Assembly (NCBI GenBank): GCA_964431365.1
Contig: CAYSJJ010000040.1
Location: 1-37,273 of the forward strand
Length of the DNA stretch: 37,273 bases
Source: Geomobilibacter sp964431365
Lineage (GTDB): Bacteria; Desulfobacterota; Desulfuromonadia; Geobacterales; DSM-12255
Direction: 5' to 3'
How positions within the stretch are numbered: the stretch's first letter is position 1; the number at the start of each line of letters is the position of its first letter. Shown one piece after another: positions 24,057 through 31,763 of this stretch. Position numbers and translations under genes: made by a program. The notes below the pieces were generated by a model. The model ran no database searches. It saw only the letters and a list, made by a program, of their open reading frames with translations, and was not told the DNA's origin.

Positions 24057-24969
24057 ATGGAACTGGCAACCCCCATAACGGTCTACTGGGACCTGCCTGA
24101 CAGATCTGTCGACCGAGATGCGCTCCGGCAGACGTGCGCGGAGATCATCGCCTGCCGGCCGCTCATGCTGCAGCTGTCATCGCCGGTGTTCCCCCTCGAA
24201 CCTGCGGTGGGCGAGGCGTTGGCGCCGTTGTCCGCGGCACCGATAGCCCTCTTCCTGACCGTGCCGGCCTCCGGTTTCCCGGTGCAGGCGGCCGTCGGCA
24301 GCAGGGATGGTTTGCGGCCCAAGGAGCTGCTCCTCTCCTGCGGCGATCTGGAGGAGTGCCGGGCCGTTGCCGGCGGATTGAAGGAGGCAGCGGATCGGCA
24401 GGCGGAGGGTAGCCTCCTCGGCATATCCTTCCCGGTCACCCGCGGCAACTGGCGCGACCTGCCGGGCGTGCTCCAATGCTGCCGGGATACCGGAATCAGC
24501 CGCCTGGTCCTGCCGATGCAGCGCCTGTACCATGNNNNNNNNNNATGGCGCGTCCCCCTTTTTCATCTCCAGGGCCGAACAGGACGAGTTGAGCTCGGCC
24601 CTGGAACGTAGCGGGGGCTCCGGCGCGATCGCCGTGACCATCCACGATCCGTTTCTCTGGCACGCCTTCTACCCGGGGCGCCCTTTTCCCCAGGGGGGGT
24701 GCCAGGCCGCCAACACCATGATAGCCGTTGCCCCGGACGGGGCCGTCTACCCCTGTCCGGCACTGCCGTTTTCGCTCGGCAGCGTCGCCGAGATGCCGCT
24801 CAAGGAAATTCTGGCGTCGCCGGGGAAGCGCTCGCTACGGGCTAAACTGCTTGAGCCTCCCGCCGACTGCGCGGAGTGCCAAGAGAGAACGGTCTGTCGC
24901 GGGGGGTGCCGCGGCAGGGGGGTGGCGCTCCACGGCACCCTGGACGGAATCGACAGCGCCTGCCGCTGA
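24057..24969 (+). CDS. GeoRSP-type SPASM domain protein (interrupted by an assembly gap)
   Basis: The N-terminal part (MELATPITVYWDLPDRS...) looks like a degenerate radical SAM barrel without the CxxxCxxC cluster. The C-terminal part is a SPASM domain (GGCQAANTMIAVAPDGAVYPC, DCAECQERTVCRGGC). Such proteins accompany the GeoRSP radical SAM enzyme and are probably non-catalytic partners. Ten N bases at 24535-24544 break the gene between LPMQRLYH and GASPFFIS. The frames on either side differ by one base, which is simply what an N run of arbitrary length would give. I therefore treat it as one intact gene rather than a frameshift. The ATG at 24057 has CAGGA upstream and lies 42 bases after the maturase. 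Confidence 0.82.
24535..24544. other. Assembly gap (run of ten N)
   Basis: Ten N bases interrupt the SPASM protein gene. The flanking protein sequences join sensibly (RLYH ... GASPFF), so the real gap is probably very short. Confidence 0.95.
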
Positions 24970-24991
24970 CCTTGGCTGTGAAGGGTAGATC

Positions 24992-25894
24992 ATGCATGCA
25001 TTACTGATCAGGGTTCTCATTCTGGCTGCAACGCTGCTGGCGATAGCCGGCTGCAGGGGGGAAGAAAAACGTCCAGTGGTCAAGATCGGCTACATGATCT
25101 GCAACAGCGAACAGGAGACCACGGAGCGCTTCGCCCCCCTTACGCGTTATCTCTCCGACAAGGTGGGGGTGGATTTCGTCATGGTGGCGGTCGACACCCA
25201 CGATGTCGAACGGCGGTTCAAGGCCGGAGAATTCACCCTGACCCACACCAATTCGCTGCTCTACATCGTCCTGCGCGAGAACCACGGGGTCGAACTGATC
25301 GCTTCGGAGAAACGCGGCACGCTCGGCTCGCGCACGGCCGGCGCCATTATCGCCCGCAAGGGGAGCGGGATCGAAAAGCTGGCCGACATCAAGGGGAAGC
25401 GGATGGCGTTCGGTCCGATGCTGGCGCCGACGGGCTACCTGGCGGAGTACGACATGATGCTGAGTGCCGGCATCAACCCCGAGAACGACCTCGGCCACTA
25501 CACCATTCCGCCCGGCGCCTTCAAGCATGAAAAGCTCATCTACGGCGTGCTGTACGGAAAGTACGACGTGGCGGCCGCACCGCTGCTCGACCTGGAGACC
25601 ATGACCAGGGAAGGGAAGATTGCGGCTGACGATTTCGTCATCCTGGCGCAGAGCACGCCGATCCCGTACTGTACGTTTGCCGCTGCCAAGGGGACCGACC
25701 CGGGCCTGGTGAAGAAGGTGAAAGACGCGCTCCTCTCCCTGCGGCAGGCCGACATGGCCGCGGTCGACGGTGAGCGGATCAAGGTGCTGAAGGCTGCCGG
25801 GATCGACGGCTATGAGGAACTGCTGGACAGCGACTATGATCCGATCAGGGGGATGGCGAAGCGGGTCAACATGCCGCCCTATCAGAAGTACTGA
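24992..25894 (+). CDS. PhnD-like phosphate/phosphonate-type binding lipoprotein
   Basis: The 300-residue product is a predicted lipoprotein: the lipobox LAIAGC places the modified Cys at residue 21. It follows the PhnD/periplasmic binding fold with KIGYMICNSEQETTERFAPLTRYLSDKVG, TLTHTNSLLYIVL, the GSGIEKLADIKGKRMAFGPMLAPTGYL signature and YDVAAAPLLDLE. PhnD proteins bind phosphonates or phosphite for an ABC importer, but no such ATPase or permease gene is in the window. PhnD-like proteins are also used as sensors for membrane kinases, so a sensing role is possible. It starts 22 bases after the SPASM gene, in the same operon. Confidence 0.85.
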   Translation: MHALLIRVLILAATLLAIAGCRGEEKRPVVKIGYMICNSEQETTERFAPLTRYLSDKVGVDFVMVAVDTHDVERRFKAGEFTLTHTNSLLYIVLRENHGVELIASEKRGTLGSRTAGAIIARKGSGIEKLADIKGKRMAFGPMLAPTGYLAEYDMMLSAGINPENDLGHYTIPPGAFKHEKLIYGVLYGKYDVAAAPLLDLETMTREGKIAADDFVILAQSTPIPYCTFAAAKGTDPGLVKKVKDALLSLRQADMAAVDGERIKVLKAAGIDGYEELLDSDYDPIRGMAKRVNMPPYQKY

Positions 25895-25902
25895 ACCGCT
25901 GC

Positions 25903-26021
25903 GGTTGCTGAAAAACAGCCATCTCGCCGCCGTCCTCGCAAGCATCCTTGTGCGGCGTAGCGCTGCTACGCCTCCGCGGTGCTCGCTGCGGGTGCGACGA
26001 TCTGACTATTTTTGAGCAACC
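25903..26021. repeat. Long imperfect palindromic intergenic repeat (copy 2)
   Basis: The ends GGTTGCTGAAAAA and TTTTTGAGCAACC pair over 13 bases with one mismatch, and the centre reads GTAGCGCTGCTACGCCTCCGC. It resembles copy 1 at 22547-22673, especially in the GTAGC..TGCTACGCCT core. Palindromic repeats of this type are scattered through Geobacter genomes. It lies between the PhnD-like gene and the next gene. Confidence 0.75.
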
Positions 26022-26038
26022 TGATGGTTAGGGGAATA

Positions 26039-26581
26039 ATGGTCAAGGAACCGTTTGACAAATTCTGCTGGCTCGTGCTGCTGGTTGCCTGCACAGCGCT
26101 GGCCGTTCTGCTGCTGGGCGGCGCCGGGGAGGGCACGAGCGGGAAGGCGCCCGGCCTGGGGAAGGCTGCCGAGCGTGAAATGGCCTACCGGGCTCGCGTC
26201 GAGCTCATCAGCAGGCTCTACGGTCCGGTGGAGACGCTCGTCGCGGCGGGGAACCGTCAGGAGGCGCTGCTGAAGCTCGATGGGCTGATCAGGCAGTATC
26301 CGGGCGAGGCCCATGGCCACATCCTGCAGGGGGGGATCCTGAGGGAGATGGGGGCGGCCGATGAGGCGGTTGCCTCGTTTGTCCAGGGGATCCGGCTGAA
26401 CGGCGAATACCTCGACGACAGGAGCCCGCTGTCGCGCCGCAGCGAGATCCGGACCTTCGTGGATGACTCCATGAAGCGGGTCGGCGCGCGGGCTGCCGCG
26501 AACCCGGGCAACCGCACGGCTGCCGAGACGCTGCAGAAGCTCGGCTACCTCAGGAGCAGGCTGGCGGGCGGATGCGAATAG
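26039..26581 (+). CDS. Membrane-anchored TPR-like protein, unknown
   Basis: The 180-residue product has one N-terminal membrane helix (FCWLVLLVACTALAVLLLGGA) and then a soluble, alpha-helical region. That region has a tetratricopeptide-like pattern (ALLKLDGLIRQYPGEAHGHILQGGILREMGAADEAVASFVQGIRLN). TPR proteins usually scaffold other proteins. The ATG at 26039 has AGGGGA five bases upstream, and an in-frame ATG at 26024 is a weaker choice. The end overlaps the start of the YedE gene, so the two are coupled. Its partner is unknown. Confidence 0.7.
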   Translation: MVKEPFDKFCWLVLLVACTALAVLLLGGAGEGTSGKAPGLGKAAEREMAYRARVELISRLYGPVETLVAAGNRQEALLKLDGLIRQYPGEAHGHILQGGILREMGAADEAVASFVQGIRLNGEYLDDRSPLSRRSEIRTFVDDSMKRVGARAAANPGNRTAAETLQKLGYLRSRLAGGCE

Positions 26582-27663
26582 CCATGATGATACGCTCTCG
26601 TGAATTCTGGATCGTGGTGACGGCTGGGGTCGTGCTCGGCACGCTGGGGGTGATGCTCTCCGTCTGGGGCAACCCGGAAAACTCCGGCATCTGCGTTTCC
26701 TGCTTTATGGAGAATACCGCCGGCGCGCTCGGCCTCCACGACAACGCCACCATGAAATACCTGCGCCCCGAACTGATCGGGTTCGTGCTCGGCGCCACGG
26801 CATCTGCCATGGCGTTCGGGGAATTCCGCTCCCGGGCGGGAAACTCTCCCCTCGCGCGTCTGTTTCTCGGCATGTTCATGATCTTCGGCTGCGCCGTCTT
26901 CATCGGTTGCCCCATCAAGCTGTTCCTGCGGCTGACTGCCGGCGACCTGACCGCAGTGGCCGGTCTGGCCGGCCTGGTCGCCGGGGTCTGGGGCGGCCTC
27001 AAGGGGGTGGTGAGCGGTGCCGAGATGGAAAAGCCGACGCCGGACAAGGGGCGCAGCGGTCATCTCATTCCGCTCCTGTTTCTGCTGTTGCTCGGGTTCC
27101 TGCTCGTCCGCCCCGCATTTCTGCTCTTTTCCGAACGGGGAAGTGCCGCCCAGCACGCTCCCTGGCTGATCGCCCTGGCCGTGGGAACGGGACTCGGCGC
27201 CGTGGCGCAGCGGAGCCGTTTCTGCATCACCGGCAGCGTGCGAGACACCCTGCTGATGGGATTCAGGGTTCCGGCCATCTGGGGGGTGGCGGCATTTGCC
27301 GTTGCGGCCTTCATCGTGAGTGTGGCCTTCGGCCGTTTCCATTCCGGGCTCTACGGCCAACCGGGCGCCCACCTGAACTACCTCTGGAGCTTCCTCGGGA
27401 TGGGGCTGGTCGGCTGGGTGTCGGTGATGATCGACGGCTGCCCGTTCCGCCAGTTGATCAAGGCCGGAGAGGGTGATGCCGATGCCGGAGTGGTGGTGGT
27501 GGGGATGTTTATCGGCGGCGCGCTTGCCCAGTCGTGGGGGATTGCGGCAACGGCCGCCGGGGTCTCCCTGTACGGCAAGGTGGCGATTCTCGCCGGGTTC
27601 GGGTTTGTCGCGGCATTCACCCTGTCGCTGCGGAAACATGGCCGCTACCTCTCCAAGAACTGA
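26572..27663 (+). CDS. YedE-family selenium/sulfur transporter-like membrane protein
   Basis: This 363-residue protein has about ten membrane helices and the YedE/YeeE features: NPENSGICVSCFMENTAGALGLH near the N-terminus, a first Cys motif in IFGCAVFIGCPIKLFLRL, RSRFCITGSVRDTLL, and a second in DGCPFRQLIKAGEGDADAG. The conserved cysteines line the path for thiosulfate in YeeE, and the YedE branch is linked to selenium metabolism. The start at 26572 overlaps the previous gene by ten bases; the ATG at 26584 is an alternative. I see no selenocysteine insertion features in the window. Its presence inside a peptide-modification operon is unexpected. Confidence 0.88.
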   Translation: MRIAMMIRSREFWIVVTAGVVLGTLGVMLSVWGNPENSGICVSCFMENTAGALGLHDNATMKYLRPELIGFVLGATASAMAFGEFRSRAGNSPLARLFLGMFMIFGCAVFIGCPIKLFLRLTAGDLTAVAGLAGLVAGVWGGLKGVVSGAEMEKPTPDKGRSGHLIPLLFLLLLGFLLVRPAFLLFSERGSAAQHAPWLIALAVGTGLGAVAQRSRFCITGSVRDTLLMGFRVPAIWGVAAFAVAAFIVSVAFGRFHSGLYGQPGAHLNYLWSFLGMGLVGWVSVMIDGCPFRQLIKAGEGDADAGVVVVGMFIGGALAQSWGIAATAAGVSLYGKVAILAGFGFVAAFTLSLRKHGRYLSKN

Positions 27664-27690
27664 AACGAACCTGGGACATGGGATTGTATA

Positions 27691-28503
27691 ATGAACCGTA
27701 GAATGTTCGACATGCCGGTACTCAGGAGCCACCGTTCATCGCTCGTGCTCCTGGCGGTTCTCGCGATCCTGGGCGCACTGCCCGTCTGCGCAACTGCGGC
27801 ACTGGTCGAAGGGGTGCTCCTCACAAGGGGAGGTCCCCTGGCGGGGGGAAGTGTCAAGGCCTACAAGAGCCTCCGGGACACCTGGGGCGGGGCTCCCCTC
27901 GCCACCTCCTCTCCCGGCACGAAGCCCGGCTCCTACCGGCTGGAGCTCCCACCGGGCACGTTCTATCTTGTTGCGGCCGGCAGAGAGAACGGCGTGGAGT
28001 GTTCATCCTTTCTCGGCGGCAACCCGGTAGCCGTTGACACCAAGAGCCTCTGGGTCTCTTTCATGCTCAACCCGGTCACCGCGCCGGTCGTCAAGACAGC
28101 GGCGGGGACCCGCCTCTCCGGCATGGTCACTTTCAGGGGGAAACCGGTCGCCAGCGCGGAAGTTTCACTCTACCGCCCGGCCAATGGCGCGTTCAAGGGG
28201 ATGGGGTTGATGACCGGTGCGACGGCAGACGACGGCTCCTTTTCCTTTGGCATCCCCCCCGGCGACTACCTGGTCGTCGCCCGCAAGCGGCTGTCAAACA
28301 AGGGGGGGATGCCGCTCAGGAAAGGGGACCTCTTCTGCTATGCAGCCGCAAATCCGCTAACGACAAAGGAAAACATGGAGACCCATATCGAGATCCCCTG
28401 CTACCCGGTGAATGACGTGGATGCGTTCCTGAACGAAGGGGTCCAGATCAAGAAACGGAAGCCTGAGTCGCCAGCGGGAACCGAGCGACCTCATAATCAA
28501 TAA
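27691..28503 (+). CDS. Secreted carboxypeptidase-regulatory-like protein, end of the cluster
   Basis: The 270-residue product has a signal peptide (SSLVLLAVLAILGALPVCATA) and two Ig-like regulatory units: ALVEGVLLTRGGPLAGGSVKAYKS with GSYRLELPPGTFYLVAAG, and GMVTFRGKPVASAEVSLYR with DGSFSFGIPPGDYLVVARK. Both resemble the protein at 17971 in fold and layout. The start ATG has only a weak upstream site. The last codons run into the sequence leading to the right-hand tRNA-like fragment, and the terminator follows 45 bases later, so it closes the transcription unit. It is likely a surface or periplasmic binding protein; the ligand is unknown. Confidence 0.78.
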   Translation: MNRRMFDMPVLRSHRSSLVLLAVLAILGALPVCATAALVEGVLLTRGGPLAGGSVKAYKSLRDTWGGAPLATSSPGTKPGSYRLELPPGTFYLVAAGRENGVECSSFLGGNPVAVDTKSLWVSFMLNPVTAPVVKTAAGTRLSGMVTFRGKPVASAEVSLYRPANGAFKGMGLMTGATADDGSFSFGIPPGDYLVVARKRLSNKGGMPLRKGDLFCYAAANPLTTKENMETHIEIPCYPVNDVDAFLNEGVQIKKRKPESPAGTERPHNQ

Positions 28504-28513
28504 TCCTCCAACC

Positions 28514-28541
28514 GGCGGTTCGATTCCGTTCCCGGGCACCA
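28514..28541 (+). repeat. tRNA 3'-end-like fragment (right copy)
   Basis: GGCGG, the T-loop TTCGATT, CCGTT, then CCCGGGC-A-CCA give a good tRNA T-arm, acceptor strand, discriminator base and CCA. No matching GCCCGGG 5' strand is found upstream, so only the 3' part is present. The acceptor sequence would fit a tRNA-Leu-like parent. A similar, more degraded fragment lies at 3807-3831. Both are followed by an AAAATC spacer and a hairpin. Confidence 0.5.
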
Positions 28542-28548
28542 CAAAATC

Positions 28549-28582
28549 GAGGCCTCCGCATACCGACGCGGAGGCCTCTTTT
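28549..28582 (+). terminator. Rho-independent terminator closing the GeoRSP cluster
   Basis: GAGGCCTCCGC (28549-28559) and GCGGAGGCCTC (28568-28578) pair perfectly over 11 bases with an eight-base loop, followed by TTTT. It separates the peptide cluster from the hydrogenase-related operon and is similar in sequence to the terminator at 3839. Confidence 0.85.
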
Positions 28583-28776
28583 GTACCATACTCCCCCCCT
28601 TGACAGGTTTCCAGGCGCCAGCTCCGCTCCGGGCTCCCCGCCCCGGTGAAAACCGCCGATGGCTGCTTGCAATCCGGGCGTGGGACAGTACATTAAAGCA
28701 AGTATGTGTGTATCGCTGCTGTCGGCAGCAGACACCACAAGACGCAGCTGCTCCCCATGACCGAAAAGGGGTGACC

Positions 28777-30819
28777 ATGACCGCGCTTGACATCACCGGG
28801 TTCTCGATTCTGCTCCTGCTGGGGATGGCGCTTGTCTGTCCGCTCCTCACCCGGCAGGAACGGCTGCTGATCCCGGTTGCCTTCAGCCTGGCGGCGGTGG
28901 CCTCCGGGGGGGTGACCCTGGCCGGATTCCTGACCCTTTCCCAAGGGTTGAACAGCGCCGCCACCATTCCCCTTGGCCTCCCCGGTCTCCCCTTCAACGT
29001 TCGTCTCGATCCCCTGGCCGGTTTCTTTCTTATCGTCATCGGCCTGTTGTCACTCTTCACCTCCATCTACTCCATCGGCTACGTCCGCGGCTATCTCGGC
29101 CAGCGCCCCGTCACCCCGCTGGTGCTCTTCTACCTCCTCTTTCTGGCAGGGATGCTGCTGGTGATCATTGCCGACGACGCCTTTCTCTTCCTCGTTGCCT
29201 GGGAGCTGATGGCCGCAGCCTCGTATTTTCTGGTCATGTACGAGGACGAGCGGGCCGAAAACCGGCGCGCCGCCTTCCTCTATCTGCTGGTGGCCCACGT
29301 CGGCGCCATCGGCATCCTCCTTTCCTTCGGGGTCATGGCCGGCCTTACCACCGGCTTCAATGGCTTCGAAGGGTACACCTTCGATGCCATGCGCACGGTC
29401 CATCTCTCGCCGGGGTGGAGTGCCGTCGCCTTCTTCCTGGCGTTTTTCGGTTTTGCCGCCAAAGCGGGGGTCATCCCGCTGCACGTCTGGCTCCCGGAGG
29501 CACATCCGGTGGCCCCGTCCAACGTCTCCGCCCTGATGAGCGGCGTCATGCTGAAGACCTCCATCTACGGCATGGTGCGGGTCGCCTTTGACCTGCTCGG
29601 CGACTTCCCCTGGTGGTGGGGAGGGATCGTCCTGATCTTCGGCCTGGCTTCGGCGGTGCTCGGGGTGCTCTACGCCCTGATGCAGCACGATCTGAAGCGT
29701 CTCCTGGCCTACCATTCGGTGGAAAACATCGGCATCATCCTGATCGGCCTCGGCCTATCCATGATCTTCACCGCCTTCCACTTCCCGGCCCTGGCCGCGC
29801 TGGCGCTGGTGGCCGCCCTCTACCACACCCTCAACCACGCCCTGTTCAAGGGGCTGCTCTTCATGGGGGCGGGCGCGGTCATTCATGCCACCCACGAGCG
29901 TAACATGGAAGAGATGGGGGGGCTGATCCATCCGCTCCCCTGGACATCGGCCCTGTTCCTGGTGGGGTGCGTCTCCATCTCCGGCCTCCCCCCCTTCAAC
30001 GGGTTTGTCTCGGAATGGCTCACCTTTCAGGCGTTTCTCCTGTCGCCCGCCCTGCCACAGCCGCTCCTGAAGCTGCTGATACCGCTGGGGGCCGCGCTCC
30101 TGGCCCTGACCGGGGCGCTCGCCGCCGCCTGCTTCGTCAAGGCGTTCGGGGTCACCTTCCTTGGCGCCCGGCGCGGCCACCGGAGGCGGGAACATATCCA
30201 TGAAGTCGGCCCGGCCATGCTGCTGGGGATGTCGCTGACCGCACTCTCCTGCCTCGCCCTGGGGGTGCTGCCGACCTTCGTCATCGGCTGGCTCGACCGG
30301 ATTCCGCAACAGCTGCTGGGGGGGCATATCTCTGCTGCCGACGGACGTTTCGGCTGGCTCTGGCTGACGCCGGCCTCCCCGGAGCGGGCATCCTATTCGG
30401 GGCCGCTGGTGTTCGGGGTGATCCTAGGGGTGGTAGCCATCACCTACCTGCTGTTGCACGTCCGTGGCGCCTCCATCCGCCGGGCGCCCCTCTGGGACTG
30501 CGGTTTCGAGCGGATCACGCCGCGGATGCAGTACACGGCCACCGCCTTTGCCATGCCGATCCGCCGGGTACTCGGGTTTCTCTTCGACATCCGCGAGCAG
30601 GTCGAGCTGATCTCACCGCAGAATCACCCGGTGATGGCGGACCATATCCGTTACCGACTGCGGATTCGCGACCGGATCTGGGGCTGGTTGTACGCACCGC
30701 TGGCCGATCTCTCCTTCTGGATCGCCCGCCTTGTCGGCAAGCTCCAGCAGGGGCGGATCCAGATCTATCTCATGTATTCGTTCGTGACCCTGATCGTACT
30801 CCTGGTGTTCCTGGGATGA
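28777..30819 (+). CDS. hyfB: HyfB/EhrA-like proton-translocating membrane subunit
   Basis: The 680-residue product is a complex-I antiporter-type subunit (NuoL/M/N-like, Proton_antipo_M) with many membrane helices. Key segments are VAWELMAAASYFLVMYEDERAENRRAAFLYLLVAHVG, GVIPLHVWLPEAHPVAPSNVSALMSGVMLKTSIYG and the helix-breaking Lys/His region HDLKRLLAYHSVENIGIILIG. It should couple electron transfer in the complex to ion pumping. I chose the ATG at 28777, preceded by AAGGGGTG; the longer frame to 28600 runs through the leader. The C-terminal cytoplasmic-looking part (DCGFERITPRMQYTATAFAMP) is typical of HyfB. It overlaps the next gene by four bases. Confidence 0.93.
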   Translation: MTALDITGFSILLLLGMALVCPLLTRQERLLIPVAFSLAAVASGGVTLAGFLTLSQGLNSAATIPLGLPGLPFNVRLDPLAGFFLIVIGLLSLFTSIYSIGYVRGYLGQRPVTPLVLFYLLFLAGMLLVIIADDAFLFLVAWELMAAASYFLVMYEDERAENRRAAFLYLLVAHVGAIGILLSFGVMAGLTTGFNGFEGYTFDAMRTVHLSPGWSAVAFFLAFFGFAAKAGVIPLHVWLPEAHPVAPSNVSALMSGVMLKTSIYGMVRVAFDLLGDFPWWWGGIVLIFGLASAVLGVLYALMQHDLKRLLAYHSVENIGIILIGLGLSMIFTAFHFPALAALALVAALYHTLNHALFKGLLFMGAGAVIHATHERNMEEMGGLIHPLPWTSALFLVGCVSISGLPPFNGFVSEWLTFQAFLLSPALPQPLLKLLIPLGAALLALTGALAAACFVKAFGVTFLGARRGHRRREHIHEVGPAMLLGMSLTALSCLALGVLPTFVIGWLDRIPQQLLGGHISAADGRFGWLWLTPASPERASYSGPLVFGVILGVVAITYLLLHVRGASIRRAPLWDCGFERITPRMQYTATAFAMPIRRVLGFLFDIREQVELISPQNHPVMADHIRYRLRIRDRIWGWLYAPLADLSFWIARLVGKLQQGRIQIYLMYSFVTLIVLLVFLG

Positions 30820-31760
30820 CCCTCCATCCGCTGGTCATAGAGCTCCTGCAGCTCGCACTGCTCCTTGGCCTGGCCCCGGCCTTCAGCGGCTGGGTCAAGA
30901 TCCTCAAGTGCCGCCTGCAGGGGCGTACCTCTCCGGGGCTGCTGCAGCCCTACCGGGACATCAGGCGCCTCTTTGTCAAGGATGCGACCCTGGCGGAAAA
31001 CGCCTCCTGGATCTTCCGCTTCACCCCCTACCTGATCTTCGGCGTCACCGTGCTGGCCGGCGGCATCATTCCGCTGGTCTCCACCGAGCTGCCGCTGGCC
31101 GATACCGCCGATATCATCGCCCTGGTCATGCTGTTTGCCATTGTCCGCTTTTTTACCGCCCTGGCCGGCATGGATATCGGCACCGCCTTCGGGGGGATGG
31201 GATCGAGCCGGGAGATGATGATCTCCGCCCTGGCCGAGCCGGCCATGCTGATGGCGGTCTTCACCGTCTCCCTGGCCAGCAGCTCCACCTCGCTGACCCG
31301 GATGGTGGCGGTCATGTCCCAGGGTGAGTTCATCATCCGCCCATCGCTGGCCTTTGCCCTGATCGCCTTCATACTGGTGGCCCTGGCCGAGACCGGGCGG
31401 ATCCCGGTGGACAACCCCGCCACCCACCTGGAACTGACCATGATCCACGAGGCGATGATCCTGGAGTATTCCGGCCGCTACCTGGCGCTGATCGAATGGG
31501 CCGGCATGATGAAACTGATGCTCTTTTTCTCCCTCGGCATCGCCGCCTTCACCCCCTGGGGGATCGCCGTCAGCGGCGAGCCGGTGGCGCTGGTGATAGG
31601 AGCGGTCGTGCTCGTCCTCAAACTGCTGCTCGGCGGGCTCATCATGGTGCTGATCGAAACCGGCATGGCCAAGATGAGGATCTTCCGCGTGCCGGAATAC
31701 CTGGGGAGCGCCTTCATGCTGGCGACCCTCGGCATGATCGCCTTCTTCATCCTGGAGTGA
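30816..31760 (+). CDS. hyfC: HyfC/EhrB-like (NuoH-type) membrane subunit
   Basis: The 314-residue protein is the NuoH-like subunit that links the membrane arm to the electron-transfer module. Typical are CRLQGRTSPGLLQPYRDIRRLFVKD in the first loop, FTALAGMDIGTAFGGMGSSREMMISALAEP and the ETGRIPVDNPATHLELTMIHEAMILEYSG stretch with conserved Glu and Asp residues. Length and order fit HyfC/HycD. The start is in ATGA overlap with hyfB, indicating coupled translation. The quinone- or cluster-facing loops appear intact, unlike the missing small subunit of the complex. Confidence 0.94.
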   Translation: MTLHPLVIELLQLALLLGLAPAFSGWVKILKCRLQGRTSPGLLQPYRDIRRLFVKDATLAENASWIFRFTPYLIFGVTVLAGGIIPLVSTELPLADTADIIALVMLFAIVRFFTALAGMDIGTAFGGMGSSREMMISALAEPAMLMAVFTVSLASSSTSLTRMVAVMSQGEFIIRPSLAFALIAFILVALAETGRIPVDNPATHLELTMIHEAMILEYSGRYLALIEWAGMMKLMLFFSLGIAAFTPWGIAVSGEPVALVIGAVVLVLKLLLGGLIMVLIETGMAKMRIFRVPEYLGSAFMLATLGMIAFFILE

Positions 31761-31763
31761 CCC

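Noticed and set aside
24057..24969. SPASM gene as a frameshifted pseudogene
   Set aside because: The frame change coincides exactly with an N-run of arbitrary length, and both halves are well preserved.
28441..28541. A complete tRNA gene ending in GGGCACCA
   Set aside because: No 5' acceptor strand GCCCGGG or D-arm is present upstream; only a 3' part is recognisable, and it overlaps the end of a coding gene.
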